Source: Apodemus sylvaticus
Taxonomy: Eukaryota; Chordata; Mammalia; Rodentia; Muridae
NCBI RefSeq assembly: GCF_947179515.1
Contig: NC_067481.1
Span: 5,101,570-5,165,569 of the forward strand
Direction of reading: 5' to 3'
Length of the DNA stretch: 64,000 nt
Shown: positions 20,940 through 31,333 of the stretch, piece after piece
Numbering within the stretch: position 1 is the first letter of the stretch
Layout: each line of letters begins with the position of its first letter
Position numbers and translations under genes: made by a program
The notes under the pieces: generated by a model
Told to the model about the DNA's origin: nothing
Seen by the model: the letters and a program-made list of their open reading frames with translations, nothing else
Databases searched by the model: none

Positions 20940-21060
20940 TGGGACTCTTCTTTAATTAGCGAAGAGTAGGAAGCCTCTTGGAGAAAATTTTCCCGGGATG
21001 AGAGTTTATGCAAATGAGCCCTGGCCCGGCAGGGAGATTCTAATTGGTCCCAGCAGGTGC
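20940..21060. promoter_or_regulatory. Candidate regulatory block with octamer motif
   Basis: Contains TTTATGCAAATGAGCC, a perfect POU octamer (ATGCAAAT), with CTTTAATTAGCGAAG and TTCTAATTGGTCCC close by. Repeat-free. Function is inferred from motifs. Confidence 0.4.
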
Positions 21061-21834
21061 CCACGGCAGGGTCAGCCTTCCCCGGCAACGTGTGAACGGC
21101 TCCATCAGGGTCCCTGAGGCCACTTCACTGTCAGGCCCACTTGCCTTGAGTCTGACCAAGTTTAACTTCATGCCCAGTGACAAGACCACAAGTCCCCTGA
21201 CTCTGCTGAGAGTGGCTGGCAGGGAGGATGGAGAGAGAGTCGAGTGCGTGCCTGAGATGGGCAGCCAGACCCCGGGGATCCAGAGCCTGCAGCAGGGGCC
21301 TGGCTTTGTCCTCCCTCAGACAGATGAGCCACCTCTGTGGGAGGGAACTCATTCTGCCCATCATGACCAGAGTCCACCAGAGCGAGGAGGATGGCACGAT
21401 GGTCACACAGGCCTCCCCTGGACTCACTGTATCCCAGGCTGTCACAGGCAGGCTCTGCCTATGCCCACTACGTCACCTGGAGGAGCTGGAAGGGACACGC
21501 AGATGGCTGCTGTGTTTAGGGCACAAAGAACAGGCAACAGAGGAAGGAGAAGACACCAGCCAGATGGGAGCCAAATGGCAAGAGCCTCCTCTGAGTGCAG
21601 TCCAGGGCAGACTGAGGCCAGCCCTTACTTTGGTTCTACAGCCCAGACCCGTGGCAGGAGACGAGGCAGAGCCGTGAGGATGTGCGGCGGGAGAAGGGGG
21701 CTTTCAAAACCAGGTGCCCATTAAATGTTGATAAAGGAGTCAGGAAATATTGAGCACCTCTCCCAGGTAAGGTCAGGCTGGATGAAGTCTATCCTCCCCC
21801 GAAGCCTCCTGAATTCAAGACTTTTTAGGGGTGT
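21061..21834. other. No gene recognised
   Basis: Single-copy-looking GC-rich DNA. A 226-codon plus-strand frame (21,044-21,724) is open but shows no domain, and antisense frames overlap it. Confidence 0.55.
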
Positions 21835-21908
21835 TGGTGATGCCTCAGTTGGTGAAGTATTTACCATGCAAGTAGGGGGACTTGCTGCGCCCAGCCTAGC
21901 AAGGTGAA
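21835..21908 (+). mobile_element. ID-like SINE fragment
   Basis: GTTGGTGATGCCTCAGTTGG and CCATGCAAGTAGG follow the tRNA-derived ID head. Diverged. Confidence 0.4.
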
Positions 21909-22049
21909 GACAGGAGGCACCCTAGGACATGCTGGCCAGAAAGTTTAACTGGTTCAGGTCTCAGAAAGCAGCATGAATGTCAAATGAGAGAGATGTCCGG
22001 TGTTAAATCCCACAACATTTCAAGTACGTGAAAAAAATATGCCTGTGAT

Positions 22050-22232
22050 CTTCTAAGATGACCACCAGACCACTGCAGCACCTGTAGGTCACTGAGTGCC
22101 TGAGTTCCTGAGTTCAATCCCCATGACTGGCACAGTATGAGCCAAGAAGAGGCTCCCACAAAGTTGCCTTCTGACTTCTATATCTGCCCAATGGCGTGTG
22201 TGTGCACACACACACAATCAATCAATGTAAAA
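22050..22232 (+). mobile_element. B4/RSINE-type SINE, diverged
   Basis: TGAGTTCAATCCCCATGACT, TTGCCTTCTGACTTCTATAT and a CA-rich tail. Confidence 0.55.
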
Positions 22233-22233
22233 T

Positions 22234-22392
22234 ACAGCCAGCCATGGGTGGCACATGCCTTTGATCCCAGCACTTGGAAGACAAAGACGGGCACATCTCT
22301 GTGAGTTTGAGACCAGCCTGGTCTATGGAGTGAGTTCATGGAGAGCCAGGGCTACATAGTGAGACCCTGCCTCAAACAAACAAACAAGCAAA
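22234..22392 (+). mobile_element. B1 SINE, older subfamily
   Basis: GCCATGGGTGGCACATGCCT to GACCCTGCCTCAAACAAACA. Confidence 0.9.
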
Positions 22393-22396
22393 CAAG

Positions 22397-22600
22397 GCTG
22401 GAGAGATGGCTCAGAGATTAGGAATGCTGGCTGCTCTTCCAGTGGTCCCAGGTTCAATTCCCAGCAACTACATGGCAGCTCATAACTGTCTATAACTCCA
22501 GTTCCAGGGCATCTGATACCCTTACATAGGCAGACATGCAGACAATACACTAAGGCATATAAGATAAGTAAATCATAGAAATAAACACACACACACACAC
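22397..22600 (+). mobile_element. B3 SINE
   Basis: GGCTGGAGAGATGGCTCAGA, TTCAATTCCCAGCAACTACA and an AGTAAATC tail with (CA)n. Confidence 0.88.
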
Positions 22601-22624
22601 ACAAATATTCCAGTCGTGGAACTA

Positions 22625-22840
22625 GAGTGTGAAGGTTCAGTATTTAAGAGCTCTGCTCTTCCGAAGAACCTGGGTTCTGATTCCTAGCACCCACATCGAG
22701 GCTCACAAATATCTCTAAGTCTAGTTTAGGGGGAATCCAACATCCCCTTTTGTCCTCCATGGCCACTGGACACACATATGTGCACATACATACATGCAGG
22801 CAAAACATACACAAAGAGTCAAATAAATCAAAAGCAAGAT
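22625..22840 (+). mobile_element. B3 SINE, diverged
   Basis: TTTAAGAGCTCTGCTCTTCC, GATTCCTAGCACCCACATCG and CATGCAGGCAAAACATACAC. Confidence 0.8.
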
Positions 22841-22930
22841 TTTTTTTAAAAGAACTGCAGCCCCAGAGCGTGTAGGAGAAAGGGCTGTGTTCTGTGGTGC
22901 TGACTCCCCTTCTAAAGAAAGGAATGCTAA

Positions 22931-23120
22931 ACCGGGCAGTGGTGGTGCACGCCTGTAATCCCAGCACTTGGGAGGCAGAGGCAGGCGGATTTCTGAAATC
23001 GAGGCCAGCCTGGTCTACAGAGTGAGTTCCAGTACAGCCAAGGTTACACAGAGAAAAGCTGTCTCAAAAAACCAAAAAAAAACAAAAACAAAAACAAAAC
23101 AAAAACAAAAAACAAAAAAC
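22931..23120 (+). mobile_element. B1 SINE
   Basis: ACCGGGCAGTGGTGGTGCAC to a long CAAAAA tail. Confidence 0.95.
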
Positions 23121-23129
23121 CAGTTCCCT

Positions 23130-23350
23130 GGGCTGGAAGCGTGGCTCATGCCTAGAGTTTGTTTGTTCAGCATGAATAAAACCCTGGGTTTGGGTGCTGG
23201 TGCTGTATAAACCTTGCAGGGTGTGGCACAACTGTAATGCCCGTGCTGGGAAAGTAGTCCTGGGATCAAAGCTTGTCCTTGCCTGCCCAACCTGCTCCAA
23301 GGCAGCCTGAGCTACGTGAAGCCCTATGTCAAAAACAAACAAACAAACGT
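23130..23350 (+). mobile_element. B4-type SINE
   Basis: A head-like part followed by CAGGGTGTGGCACAACTGTA, CAGCCTGAGCTACGTGAAGC and an (AAAC)n tail. Confidence 0.6.
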
Positions 23351-23379
23351 CATCGACTTGGTCTTTCAAATCTGAGCAG

Positions 23380-23605
23380 GCTGGTGTCTACCTGCACCTC
23401 AAGCACTTGGGAAGTGAAGACAGAAGGATCAGAGGTTCAAGGTCGTCCTCAGCTACAAATCTTATTCTAGGTCAGTGAGGACTGCATCAGACCCAATCTA
23501 AGACCGAGCAAGCCAGCCCACTGCCTTTCAAAGCTGGTGCGGTGATGTGTGCTCCAGCACGTAGAAGTCTGAGGCAGGAGGACCTTGAGTTTATGGCCAG
23601 GCCAT
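23380..23605 (+). mobile_element. B1/B4-derived fragments
   Basis: TCAAGCACTTGGGAAGTGAA, AGGTTCAAGGTCGTCCTCAG and, near 23,536-23,600, GTGCTCCAGCACGTAGAAGT. Confidence 0.5.
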
Positions 23606-23734
23606 AGGGGTGTGTGTGTGTGTGTGAGTGTGTGTGTGTCAAGACCTTTTTCATATCTCAGCTACAGCCCTGGGCAATTCATAGATCCAGTTTCCAGCAC
23701 AGCAGCCGCAGGGGCGGGGCCGGTGGGGCTGGAG

Positions 23735-23950
23735 CCAGGAGAGATAGCATTCTGGATGATGCTGTGTGAGTACACTAATTACTAATAATGGCCCGAACCG
23801 GGAACCCAACCGCCACTCAATTCATTTTAAACACTGTCTAATAACGTTTAGAATAAAGAATTAATTTTTATCACCACTGGAGCTGTTGTACTCGCCTGTA
23901 ATGTAGATTTATGACAGTCTGAATAATCTTCTCATGTTGATATACAGACA
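23735..23950. promoter_or_regulatory. Candidate conserved non-coding element
   Basis: Repeat-free and A/T-rich, wedged between SINEs. It holds CACTAATTACTAATAATGG, CTCAATTCATTTTAAAC and AAGAATTAATTTTTATCACC. SINE-free texture and TAATTA-type motifs suggest an enhancer. Confidence 0.45.
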
Positions 23951-23958
23951 CATATACA

Positions 23959-24178
23959 GGGGCTGGAGAGATGGCTGCTCTGGCAGAGACCCTGGTTCAG
24001 TTCCCGGCACCCGCACGGTGGCTCACAGTTGTCTATAACCCTAGGTTATAGGTCTAAAGGATCTAACCCACCTCCCTAGCTCTTCCGGCTTCTCTGGGTG
24101 CTGAACACATGTGGTACACAGGCCAGGCATGCATGCAGGCAAAATACCCATAGACTAAAAATAAACATTTTTAAAACA
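23959..24178 (+). mobile_element. B3 SINE
   Basis: GGGGCTGGAGAGATGGCTGC, CAGTTCCCGGCACCCGCACG, GGCATGCATGCAGGCAAAAT and a TAAAAATAAAC tail. Confidence 0.88.
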
Positions 24179-24759
24179 GACAAAAATACTGCACTCCCTT
24201 CGGGCTCTGCCTGAAATCAATGATACCCTCTACACACCGTACACAGGGTCCCTGGATAACCGCTCCTCTCTCTCAGACGTGTGGATTCTTGTTCCAACAG
24301 AGAGGTAAACAGTAACCCTAGGCAAGGTCTTTCCTTTTTGCCTTCTTCCAGAGTAACCAGGGGTTCCCTGAGGCCCAGCTTCCCCAGGGGTCTTTCCTGG
24401 CTGACCCAGCCATGGCAGAGGGATAGCCAAGACCAGCACAGGTATGAAATTTTGTCTCTGAGCAAGCACTCAAGGCTCTGAGCAAGCACTCAAGCCAGGG
24501 GTGGTGTACAGATTCCAGTTTGCTCTTTGCTGGTCAGACCCACTGTGTTTGTCCACTGAGAGGACCATGGAGACCTCAGAGTCCCCAGGCAGATCTTCCA
24601 CCAACTCCCTCAAGTCAGCCAGACCAGGAAGGCATTTCTTGGCAGGTTCCAGGACAAATTTGGTGCGAGCATTCTCTCTCTGAGTTCGCCACTGAGCTGT
24701 GGCTCTGAACCAAGCCATGTCTGGGCCTCTAGAGGGGCAGCGAGAAGTGACCTCCATTC
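24179..24759. other. No gene; 20-bp direct duplication
   Basis: CTCTGAGCAAGCACTCAAGG occurs at 24,456-24,475 and again, all but its last base, at 24,476-24,494. The rest is unassigned. A 193-codon minus-strand frame (24,470-25,051) is noted among the findings. Confidence 0.55.
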
Positions 24760-25450
24760 CCCTGAGCCTGCCTGTTGAGCAGGCTAGGGGAAGGTGGAGC
24801 CTTAGCATCTCTGTACTGATGACCCACTTGCTAAGCTCTCTATCTGAGAGGGGCTGAGAAATGCTTTTCCACCTTAACTTTTCAAATAAAGGCTTGAGCC
24901 AATGATTGGGCAGGAGGAAGGGGGAGGAGCTGAGAGTTTGGGGGAGGAGAGAAAGATGGTGGGGAGGAGCTACGGAGAAATTACAGAGAGGCTGCAGAGA
25001 GATGTAGAGAGAAGCTTGTGGCCTGGAGAAACCGCAAGTTAGATGGGACAATATAGATGGGAATAGAGTAGTGTAGTGGGAGATCTGCCCTATCTAGGCG
25101 TATAGCTTGTATTGTTACTGATTGAATTGAGATTTCAGTTAGGTTGGAAAAATATAGCAACAAAATGCTGGCACAGATGTTCCCTCTGTCAAGCGGCCTG
25201 TGGAGGTTCACCTGGAGCAGCAGAAGTAATTGGCAGGGAACTCTGTACTTCCAAAGTCAAAGGGTCATGTCCCTCAGTTCTCAGCAGCACAGCATGCTGG
25301 GAATCAGTATAACGGAGTGCTGTCCCAGTGGAAGCAAAGATACCTGGAGGGTAGAGCCTTTGAAGGGCTGGTGGGTTATCTCTTGGTCCACATTTTGTAC
25401 CTACTTGGTGAGTAGAATTTGTACTGAAGTCTTTCTGAAGCAGAATTTCT
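24760..25450. mobile_element. LTR-like dispersed repeat, family uncertain
   Basis: TTTCAAATAAAGGCTTGAGC, AATGATTGGGCAGGAGGAAG and GGAGGAGAGAAAGATGGTGG resemble rodent ERV LTR material. Ends could not be fixed. Confidence 0.4.
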
Positions 25451-25475
25451 TACTTTCTTTTTTCTTTTTTTTTAA

Positions 25476-25633
25476 GATATACTTATTTATTATATGTATA
25501 AGTATACCGTAGCTGTCTTCAGACACTCCAGAAGAGGGCGTCAGATTTCATTACAGATGGTTGTGAGGCACCATGAGGTTGCTGGGATTTGAACTCAGGA
25601 CCTTTGGAAGAGCAGTTGGTGCTCTTAACCACC
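25476..25633 (-). mobile_element. B2 SINE, head missing
   Basis: Antisense B2 from tail to GCTCTTAACC. It breaks off directly into the next repeat. Confidence 0.9.
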
Positions 25634-26156
25634 ATTTCCTCTCCATTCACATTGAGGCAGTGAAAGGCCAGTGATTGGAGGGGAGAGAGGAGGAGGAGGT
25701 AGGAGAAGTGAGGGGCGGGGAGAGAAGGAGAGAGAGGGAAAGGGCTCAGTGGATGGGATGAGTAGAGCAGAGAGGGAGACACGGATATCCAGATGGCTTC
25801 AGACGGATTTCTGGTATTTGGGAAGGTTAGATAATTGTGATAAGACTTTATCATTGTAGCCAGGCGGTGGTGGCGCACACCTGTAATCCCAGCACTCTGG
25901 GAAGCAGAGGCAGGCGGATTTCTGAGTTCGAGGCCAGCCTGGTCTACAAGTGAGTTCCAGGACAGCCAGGGCTACACAGAGAAACCCTGTCTTGAAAAAA
26001 AAAAAGACTTTATCATTGTAAATTGGCATTATGTAATTGGGAGTTTTATATACATAAAGATATTTGGTTAACTATTCTAGTCTAAGAGTCATGCTATACC
26101 GGATACTTGGAGGAGTGGTGCAGGGTCCTGGCGGGGCGATACTCTTTGTTAATAGT
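25634..26156 (+). mobile_element. Young dispersed repeat, copy 1 (LTR-like)
   Basis: Runs from ATTTCCTCTCCATTCACATT to GGGCGATACTCTTTGTTAAT. It matches 42,838-43,410 in inverted orientation with only a handful of differences over the shared 3' 200 nt, and is interrupted by one B1. LTR origin is a guess. Confidence 0.75.
25859..26003 (+). mobile_element. B1 SINE with 17-bp target-site duplication
   Basis: Full-length B1. AAGACTTTATCATTGTA lies at 25,842-25,858 and 26,004-26,020. Confidence 0.97.
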
Positions 26157-26399
26157 TACCTACTATGTGACCCTGTAGGCAGATGACATAGGATCCTGAA
26201 ATGACCAACGTGGAATGTGGAGAGATTTTACTTTTATTATTTTAAGGGCACCAGGCATTATGCAAGATGTGAAGGCATTGGACTAGTGAGCCCACTGGCT
26301 GCAGAACAGGACTCCTTTACTGGGCTCCTCCCGGCCTGGCCTCAAACACAGGCTCTGGTGGCTGGTCTAGGGACCTGGCAGACACTGTGTCTCTGTGAC
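26157..26399. other. No gene recognised
   Basis: Short single-copy-looking linker. Confidence 0.5.
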
Positions 26400-26710
26400 A
26401 AACTACTTGTCAGATACTCAAAGAACAAGAGGTTAATTTTATTTCATAGTTTCCGAGGGATCCAGTCCATCAGTGAGTTCATGACAAAGAACCTTCATAT
26501 CACAGTGGATCAAGGTACAGTTAGATCACCAGAGTCAGGGGCTGAGCTGTAATCTTCAAAGCCCCTCCCCTAAAGATCCACTTCTCAGTGTAGCCTTGCC
26601 TTCTAAAGATTCTATGGTTCCCAATATAATGCCCCCTGCTGGGGATAAGCATTCAAAATATGAGCTTGTGGAGACTTCTCAGATTTAAGCCATAACCAAC
26701 TCAGAGCTTC
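26400..26710 (+). mobile_element. Diverged dispersed repeat
   Basis: AGAGGTTAATTTTATTTCAT, CCCCTCCCCTAAAGATCCAC and CCCAATATAATGCCCCCTGC follow the order of a rodent interspersed repeat related to those at 36,718 and 40,381. Confidence 0.45.
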
Positions 26711-26899
26711 CAGGGACTCTTGAGTCTAGGACTTCATGATGATGACCCAAAGAGGGCACTGTGAATGCCACCCATCCATGAAAGACAGGACACATCTGCT
26801 ATGCTGTGTGACTACATGGTCACTAATACCAGCACTACACATCTATGCTGTCACCCGTGCCCAGAATCAGGGTTCCTCTCAAGGGTCCACATGAAAGTT

Positions 26900-27046
26900 T
26901 TCTGTTTATTTTCTTGAGACATGAACATTCTATGCAGCTCTGGCTGCCCTGGAACTTGCTTTGTAAACCAGGCTGGCCTTGAACTCACAGCGATCCACCT
27001 GCCTCTGCCTCCCAAGGGCTTTGAAATTATATGCATACCATGTGAT
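26900..27046 (-). mobile_element. Old B1 SINE
   Basis: Antisense (CAGCTCTGGCTGCCCTGGAA, GTAAACCAGGCTGGCCTTGA). Confidence 0.8.
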
Positions 27047-27365
27047 GATTTGTATATGCTTGGCCCAGTAAGTGTCACTATTAGAAGATGTGGCCCTGTT
27101 GGAGTAGGTGTGTCACACCATGGGCGTGGACTTTAAGTCTCTCATCCTAGCTGCCTGGAAGCCAGTATTCTGCTAGCAGCCTTCAGATGAAGATGTAGAA
27201 CTCTCAGCTCCTCCAGCACCATGCCTGCCTGGATGCTGTCATGCTCCTGCCCTGATGATAATGGACTGAACTTCTGAACCTGTAAGCCAGCCCCAATTAA
27301 ATGTCCTTTATAAGACTTGCCTTGGTCATGGTCTGTTCACAGCAGTAAAACCCTAAGACAGACCA
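27047..27365 (+). mobile_element. Medium-reiterated rodent repeat, copy 1
   Basis: TGTATATGCTTGGCCCAGTA, GATGTAGAACTCTCAGCTCC, GATGATAATGGACTGAACTT and ACAGCAGTAAAACCCTAAGA. Known widespread rodent repeat; name not certain. Confidence 0.7.
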
Positions 27366-27639
27366 GATATAAGTCTTTGCACTAAATTTTGCCCACTGCA
27401 AAGTGTATGTCTCTGCCCAAGGTTGAAATCAGTCTAGTCTATGAACATAAAGATAACTAGAAGCAGTAGGGCAGTAGATGGCCAACCACAGCCTATGACC
27501 TCACAACTCATTTGTGAGTTTTGATTTGACTTACAGTAGTACCAAGCAAGACTTCCCTCTAGTAGAGCAAGCCTCAAATTCAATTAGACACAGCTGGTTA
27601 CTCCTATGACAGTCATGACAGTTACATCCATGAACACTG
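27366..27639. other. No gene recognised
   Basis: Short single-copy-looking linker. Confidence 0.5.
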
Positions 27640-28115
27640 TGATGCTTTGAATGATAGTGGTCCCCACGTGCTCATGTTTGAATGCTTGATCCCAGGTTAG
27701 TGGAACTGTTTGGGAAGGATTAGGAGGTGTGACCTTGTTGAAATCAATATGGCCTTGTTGGGGGTATGCCACTGGGGGTGAACTTTGTGGTTTCAAAAGC
27801 CCACACTAGGCCCACCCAGTCTCCCAGTCTCTCTCTCTCTCTCTGTCTCTCTCTGTGTGTCTCTGTCTCTGTCTTTGTCTCTGTCTCTCTGTCTCCCTGT
27901 CTCTCTCTCTCTCTCAGCCTACAACTTTCTGATCAGATGTGAGCTCTCATCTACTTCTCCCGAATCACTCCTGCCTACCTGCTTGTATACCTCCCACCAT
28001 GAAGATCATGGACTAACCCTCTGAAACTATAAGCAAGTCCCCAGTTATAGTGCTTTCTCTTATAGGCTGCCTTGGTCATGGTGTCTCTTCATAGCAATAG
28101 GACAGTAACTAGAAC
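27640..28115 (+). mobile_element. Medium-reiterated rodent repeat, copy 2, with internal (TC)n
   Basis: Same family and orientation as 27,047-27,365 (GAAGATCATGGACTAACCCT, CTTGGTCATGGTGTCTCTTC). A TCTG/TC microsatellite lies at 27,830-27,916. Confidence 0.65.
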
Positions 28116-28600
28116 AGGCACGTCTTGCCTGCCAGGTTGGTGCTGTAGCTCACAGGGTCTACCTCTGGGTAAGACCTTTGTTGACTTTTCCCCACCCTCA
28201 CCCTGCCACTCCAGCAGCCTGAAGAGCATCTTCTAACGCTGTGGCATCCAGCCATAGAGAGGACACTTCCAGCTCAGTTCCAGCTTGGTACCTCTATGTC
28301 CTATAACCAAAGCATTCCGTGTCATTACTAATAAGATATTGACATCTGCTTCTGAGGGATAGGCCAGTACAATGGATAATATCCTGACATCTTTTGAGAA
28401 CTTTTGGGACCTCTGTGGCCTAAAACCATCAGAAAGTATTCCACACCAACGCTGGAGATTTTATCTAAACACCATGACTGCTGGAAACAGCAGTATCCAC
28501 CATGTAGGATACTTCCACTCCAAGGTCCTTAGTAGTATTCTACTCTAAGTTAACTTATATGGGAGTAGGTTTCTTTCCAATATTTTAAAAACAAAATTTT
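28116..28600. other. No gene recognised
   Basis: Single-copy-looking sequence. No supported feature. Confidence 0.55.
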
Positions 28601-28601
28601 A

Positions 28602-28793
28602 CAGGGCTGGAGAGATGGCTCCGCAGTTTACTGACTGCTCTTCCAGAGGTCCTGAGTTCAACTCCCAGCAACCACATGGTGGCTCACAACCATCTGTAAT
28701 GAGATCTGATACCCTCTTCTGGTGTGTCTGAAGACAGCAACAGTGTTCTCACATACATAAAACAAATAAATAAATCTTTTAAAACAAATAACA
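28602..28793 (+). mobile_element. B2 SINE
   Basis: GGGCTGGAGAGATGGCTCCG to AAATAAATAAATC. Confidence 0.95.
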
Positions 28794-28804
28794 ATAACAA
28801 CAAA

Positions 28805-28910
28805 ATAAAACAAGGTTTAATAGGTAGTTCTGGCTGGCCTGGAACTCACAGAGATCTGTCTGCCTCTGATTCCTGAAGGCTGGGATTATGACTGATGGCT
28901 GTGCCCCATC
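28805..28910 (-). mobile_element. B1 fragment, old
   Basis: Antisense CTGGCTGGCCTGGAACTCAC and CTGCCTCTGATTCCTG. Confidence 0.65.
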
Positions 28911-28937
28911 ATGACCAACTGTTTTCAAATAGTTTAA

Positions 28938-29044
28938 ACATCTATCTATCTGTCTATCTATCTATCTATCTATCTATCTACTATCTATCTAGTATGTGGG
29001 AGGTTATGCACACACACACATACACACACACACACACACACACA
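28938..29044 (+). repeat. (ATCT)n and (CA)n microsatellites
   Basis: About 13 ATCT units followed 15 nt later by (CA)n. Confidence 0.97.
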
Positions 29045-29152
29045 TCACAATGTATATATGGAGGTCAGAGAAGAACTCACAGGAGTCAATTCTTTCCTTC
29101 CACCATATGGGCCTGCAGGCTTGGCGCCAGATGCTGAGCCATCTCCCAGTCA
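29045..29152 (-). mobile_element. B4/RSINE-type SINE end
   Basis: GGAGGTCAGAGAAGAACTCA and GATGCTGAGCCATCTCCCAG in antisense. Confidence 0.6.
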
Positions 29153-29744
29153 ACTAGTGAGTTTCTACAGGGCTCTTCTTTGTTAATTCTCCCCGCCTTT
29201 CCCCCACAATCCCTTTGCAGAGGCATATTTAAGTGTTCATCTCCGGTGCAGACACTTTGTAAGAGCTCTTTAAAAAGGTGCTGTTGAAAGGATGTTCAGG
29301 CAGCAGCTAGACCAGGGAAGCCCCAGTGCAGACACCCGGCAGGTTTGAGCTGGAGCCTCTGCACCATGACAGCCACATATCCCACTAGATGTCATTAGGA
29401 ACAGAGGAGGCGTCTTTAAGAACAGGCTTCGGCTGTTGTGTACCAGGGCAGCCTAACAATACTCCTCCACCACCACCCATGCAGCAGAGCAACACAGACA
29501 TTTATGATCCCTGTCAGAGTCACAGGAGTGACTTGGAGGCCTCCCCTGACCCTCTGACTCTGTCCCCTTCCTGGGTCTTCACATGGCTGTGTCTCTGGGT
29601 GCCAGCATAAGGCCATCTTGTGCAGATGCCACCCCTGTTAGCATCAGTGCCTCAGTTCACTCTGATTGCCCCCTCTCTGACCTTGGAGGTGGCACAAAGC
29701 CAATCTTGTCCTTTGTCCTTATCGAAATCGGAAGCCACTGCTGT
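29153..29744. other. No gene recognised
   Basis: Single-copy-looking sequence. 29,160-29,290 is repeat-free and A/T-richer. No supported feature. Confidence 0.55.
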
Positions 29745-29966
29745 CAGGTGTGTATGTGTTTATGTGTGCATTTGTATGTGTTTATGTGTGTGTCTGTGTA
29801 TATGTTTGTGTGTTTGTGTGTGTGTATCTGTGTGTGTATGTTTGTGTGTGTGTGTCTGTGTGTTTGTGTGTGAGTCTGTGTGTGTTTGTCTGTGTGCTTG
29901 TGTGTTTGTGTGTGTCTCTGTGTGTGTGTCTCTGTGTGTGTTTGTGTGTGTGTGTGTATTTGTGCG
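29745..29966 (+). repeat. Impure (TG)n microsatellite
   Basis: TGTGTTTGTGTG, TGTGTCTCTG and related units over 220 nt. Confidence 0.95.
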
Positions 29967-30045
29967 CATGCGTACATGCCTGGGCTTGTACTAGGCAGAT
30001 AGCAGCAGCAACCACTAGCCTTATCCAAGGAAAAACACTCCAGAG

Positions 30046-30301
30046 CAGCGGTTCTCAACCCTTTTCTACTGTGACCCTTTAATACAGCTCCTCAAGTCGT
30101 GGTGACCCCCAATCATAACATTATCTTCATTGATACTTCATAACTTCATATTCTTCATTGATACTTCATAACTGTAATTTTACTACTGCCGTGAATGGTA
30201 ATGTAAATACCTAATATGCAGGATATCTGATATTTGACCTCTGTGAAAGGGTTGTTCATCCCCCTAACACGGGGTCACGACCTATAGGTTGAGAACGACT
30301 A
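30046..30301 (+). mobile_element. URR1-like nonautonomous hAT transposon
   Basis: Terminal inverted repeats CAGCGGTTCTCAACC (left) and GGTTGAGAACGACTA (right). The flanking octamers CTCCAGAG and CTTAAGAG agree at 6 of 8 positions. Internal TTCATTGATACTTCATAACT is duplicated (about 30,127-30,171). Confidence 0.8.
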
Positions 30302-30309
30302 CTTAAGAG

Positions 30310-30855
30310 TGATTTCAAAATGAAAGTCATAAAATAAACCTTTCGAAGACAGAGAAAATATCCCAGAAAGCCTGGGTGTCCTAGAAAGAAAGGGAGGAAG
30401 GTGATTTCCCAGGTTAATGTTCCGGACACACAGGAGGACAGGAGTGTGGGGGAGGGGCAGCCCCTCCACAGGCCTCTCAGGCAGACCACGCACCTCCACT
30501 GTGCCTGCCTTCTTCCCCAGTGGGCAGGCCCCCAGAAGCCTCATTAGCAGGCAGCCTTGACAGGGAGGGACCAGTTGACACTGGCTTGGGAGACCCAGTG
30601 GCTCTTCCCTGGGGGGACACCTTAGGAGGCCAGGGCCGCCCTGACACCTGCCAGGTCGAATCACCAGGAATTCTGGAAACATCTTCCTTATCTGTCTCCC
30701 TGGCCTTGCGCCTGCCATGCCAGCGTAGGGAGAGACAGACAGCCCCGTAATGATGCCAGGCAGGACCCAGCGGGGCTCCTCACACTGACTCCAGGTGAGG
30801 TCTGGCATTCTTACCCAGCAAATCCTGCCCAGCAGCAGAAAGGAAACATGGAAGA
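30310..30855. other. No gene recognised
   Basis: Single-copy-looking sequence. A 209-codon minus-strand frame (30,299-30,928) has no domain and runs into a SINE. Confidence 0.55.
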
Positions 30856-30966
30856 GATGTAGTAATCCACTCCTATAGTACCAGCACTGTGGAAGGAAGA
30901 GTGAGAGGCAGGAGGATTGGGAGTTCAAGGCCAGCCTCAGCTACATAGCAAGTTCGAGCCTGGGAG
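30856..30966 (+). mobile_element. B1-related SINE fragment
   Basis: GTAGTAATCCACTCCTATAG, CAGCACTGTGGAAGG and AGTTCAAGGCCAGCCTCAGC. Confidence 0.6.
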
Positions 30967-31258
30967 GGTGGAGGACTATGTCCCAAGGTGCTGACCCTCG
31001 CTCCTACTAACCAGCAGCTATGTGCAGTGACCGCCACCTGTCCCCTGGGTATTGCCCAGCCTGATGTCAGAGCCACTCCTGGTCATTCCAAGCTCTGCCT
31101 CAAGGGCACACACATGAATCCCTTGGGAGCCCCCGGTCCTCTGTGGGAACCTTCTCAGCTGTTATTCCAGTCCAGTCGGCCTCGCTTTCCTCTGCTGTGC
31201 TCCCGCACCCTGCCCAGCACCTCCTCAGAGGCCTGAGGCAGCTCAGGTGCGGCCCGCT

Positions 31259-31333
31259 CATCCTGCTCCTGCTCCTGCTGCTCCTCCTCCTGCTCCTCCT
31301 CCTCCTCCTGCTCCTCCTCCTCCTCTTGCTCCA
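31259..31333 (+). repeat. (CTC/CTG)n trinucleotide repeat
   Basis: Imperfect CTCCTG and CTC units over 75 nt. Confidence 0.95.

Noticed and set aside
21044..21724. 226-codon open frame on the plus strand
   Set aside because: No domain and strongly overlapped by antisense frames. The composition reflects GC-rich non-coding DNA.
30299..30928. 209-codon minus-strand frame
   Set aside because: Begins in a SINE fragment and ends in the hAT element, without a domain.
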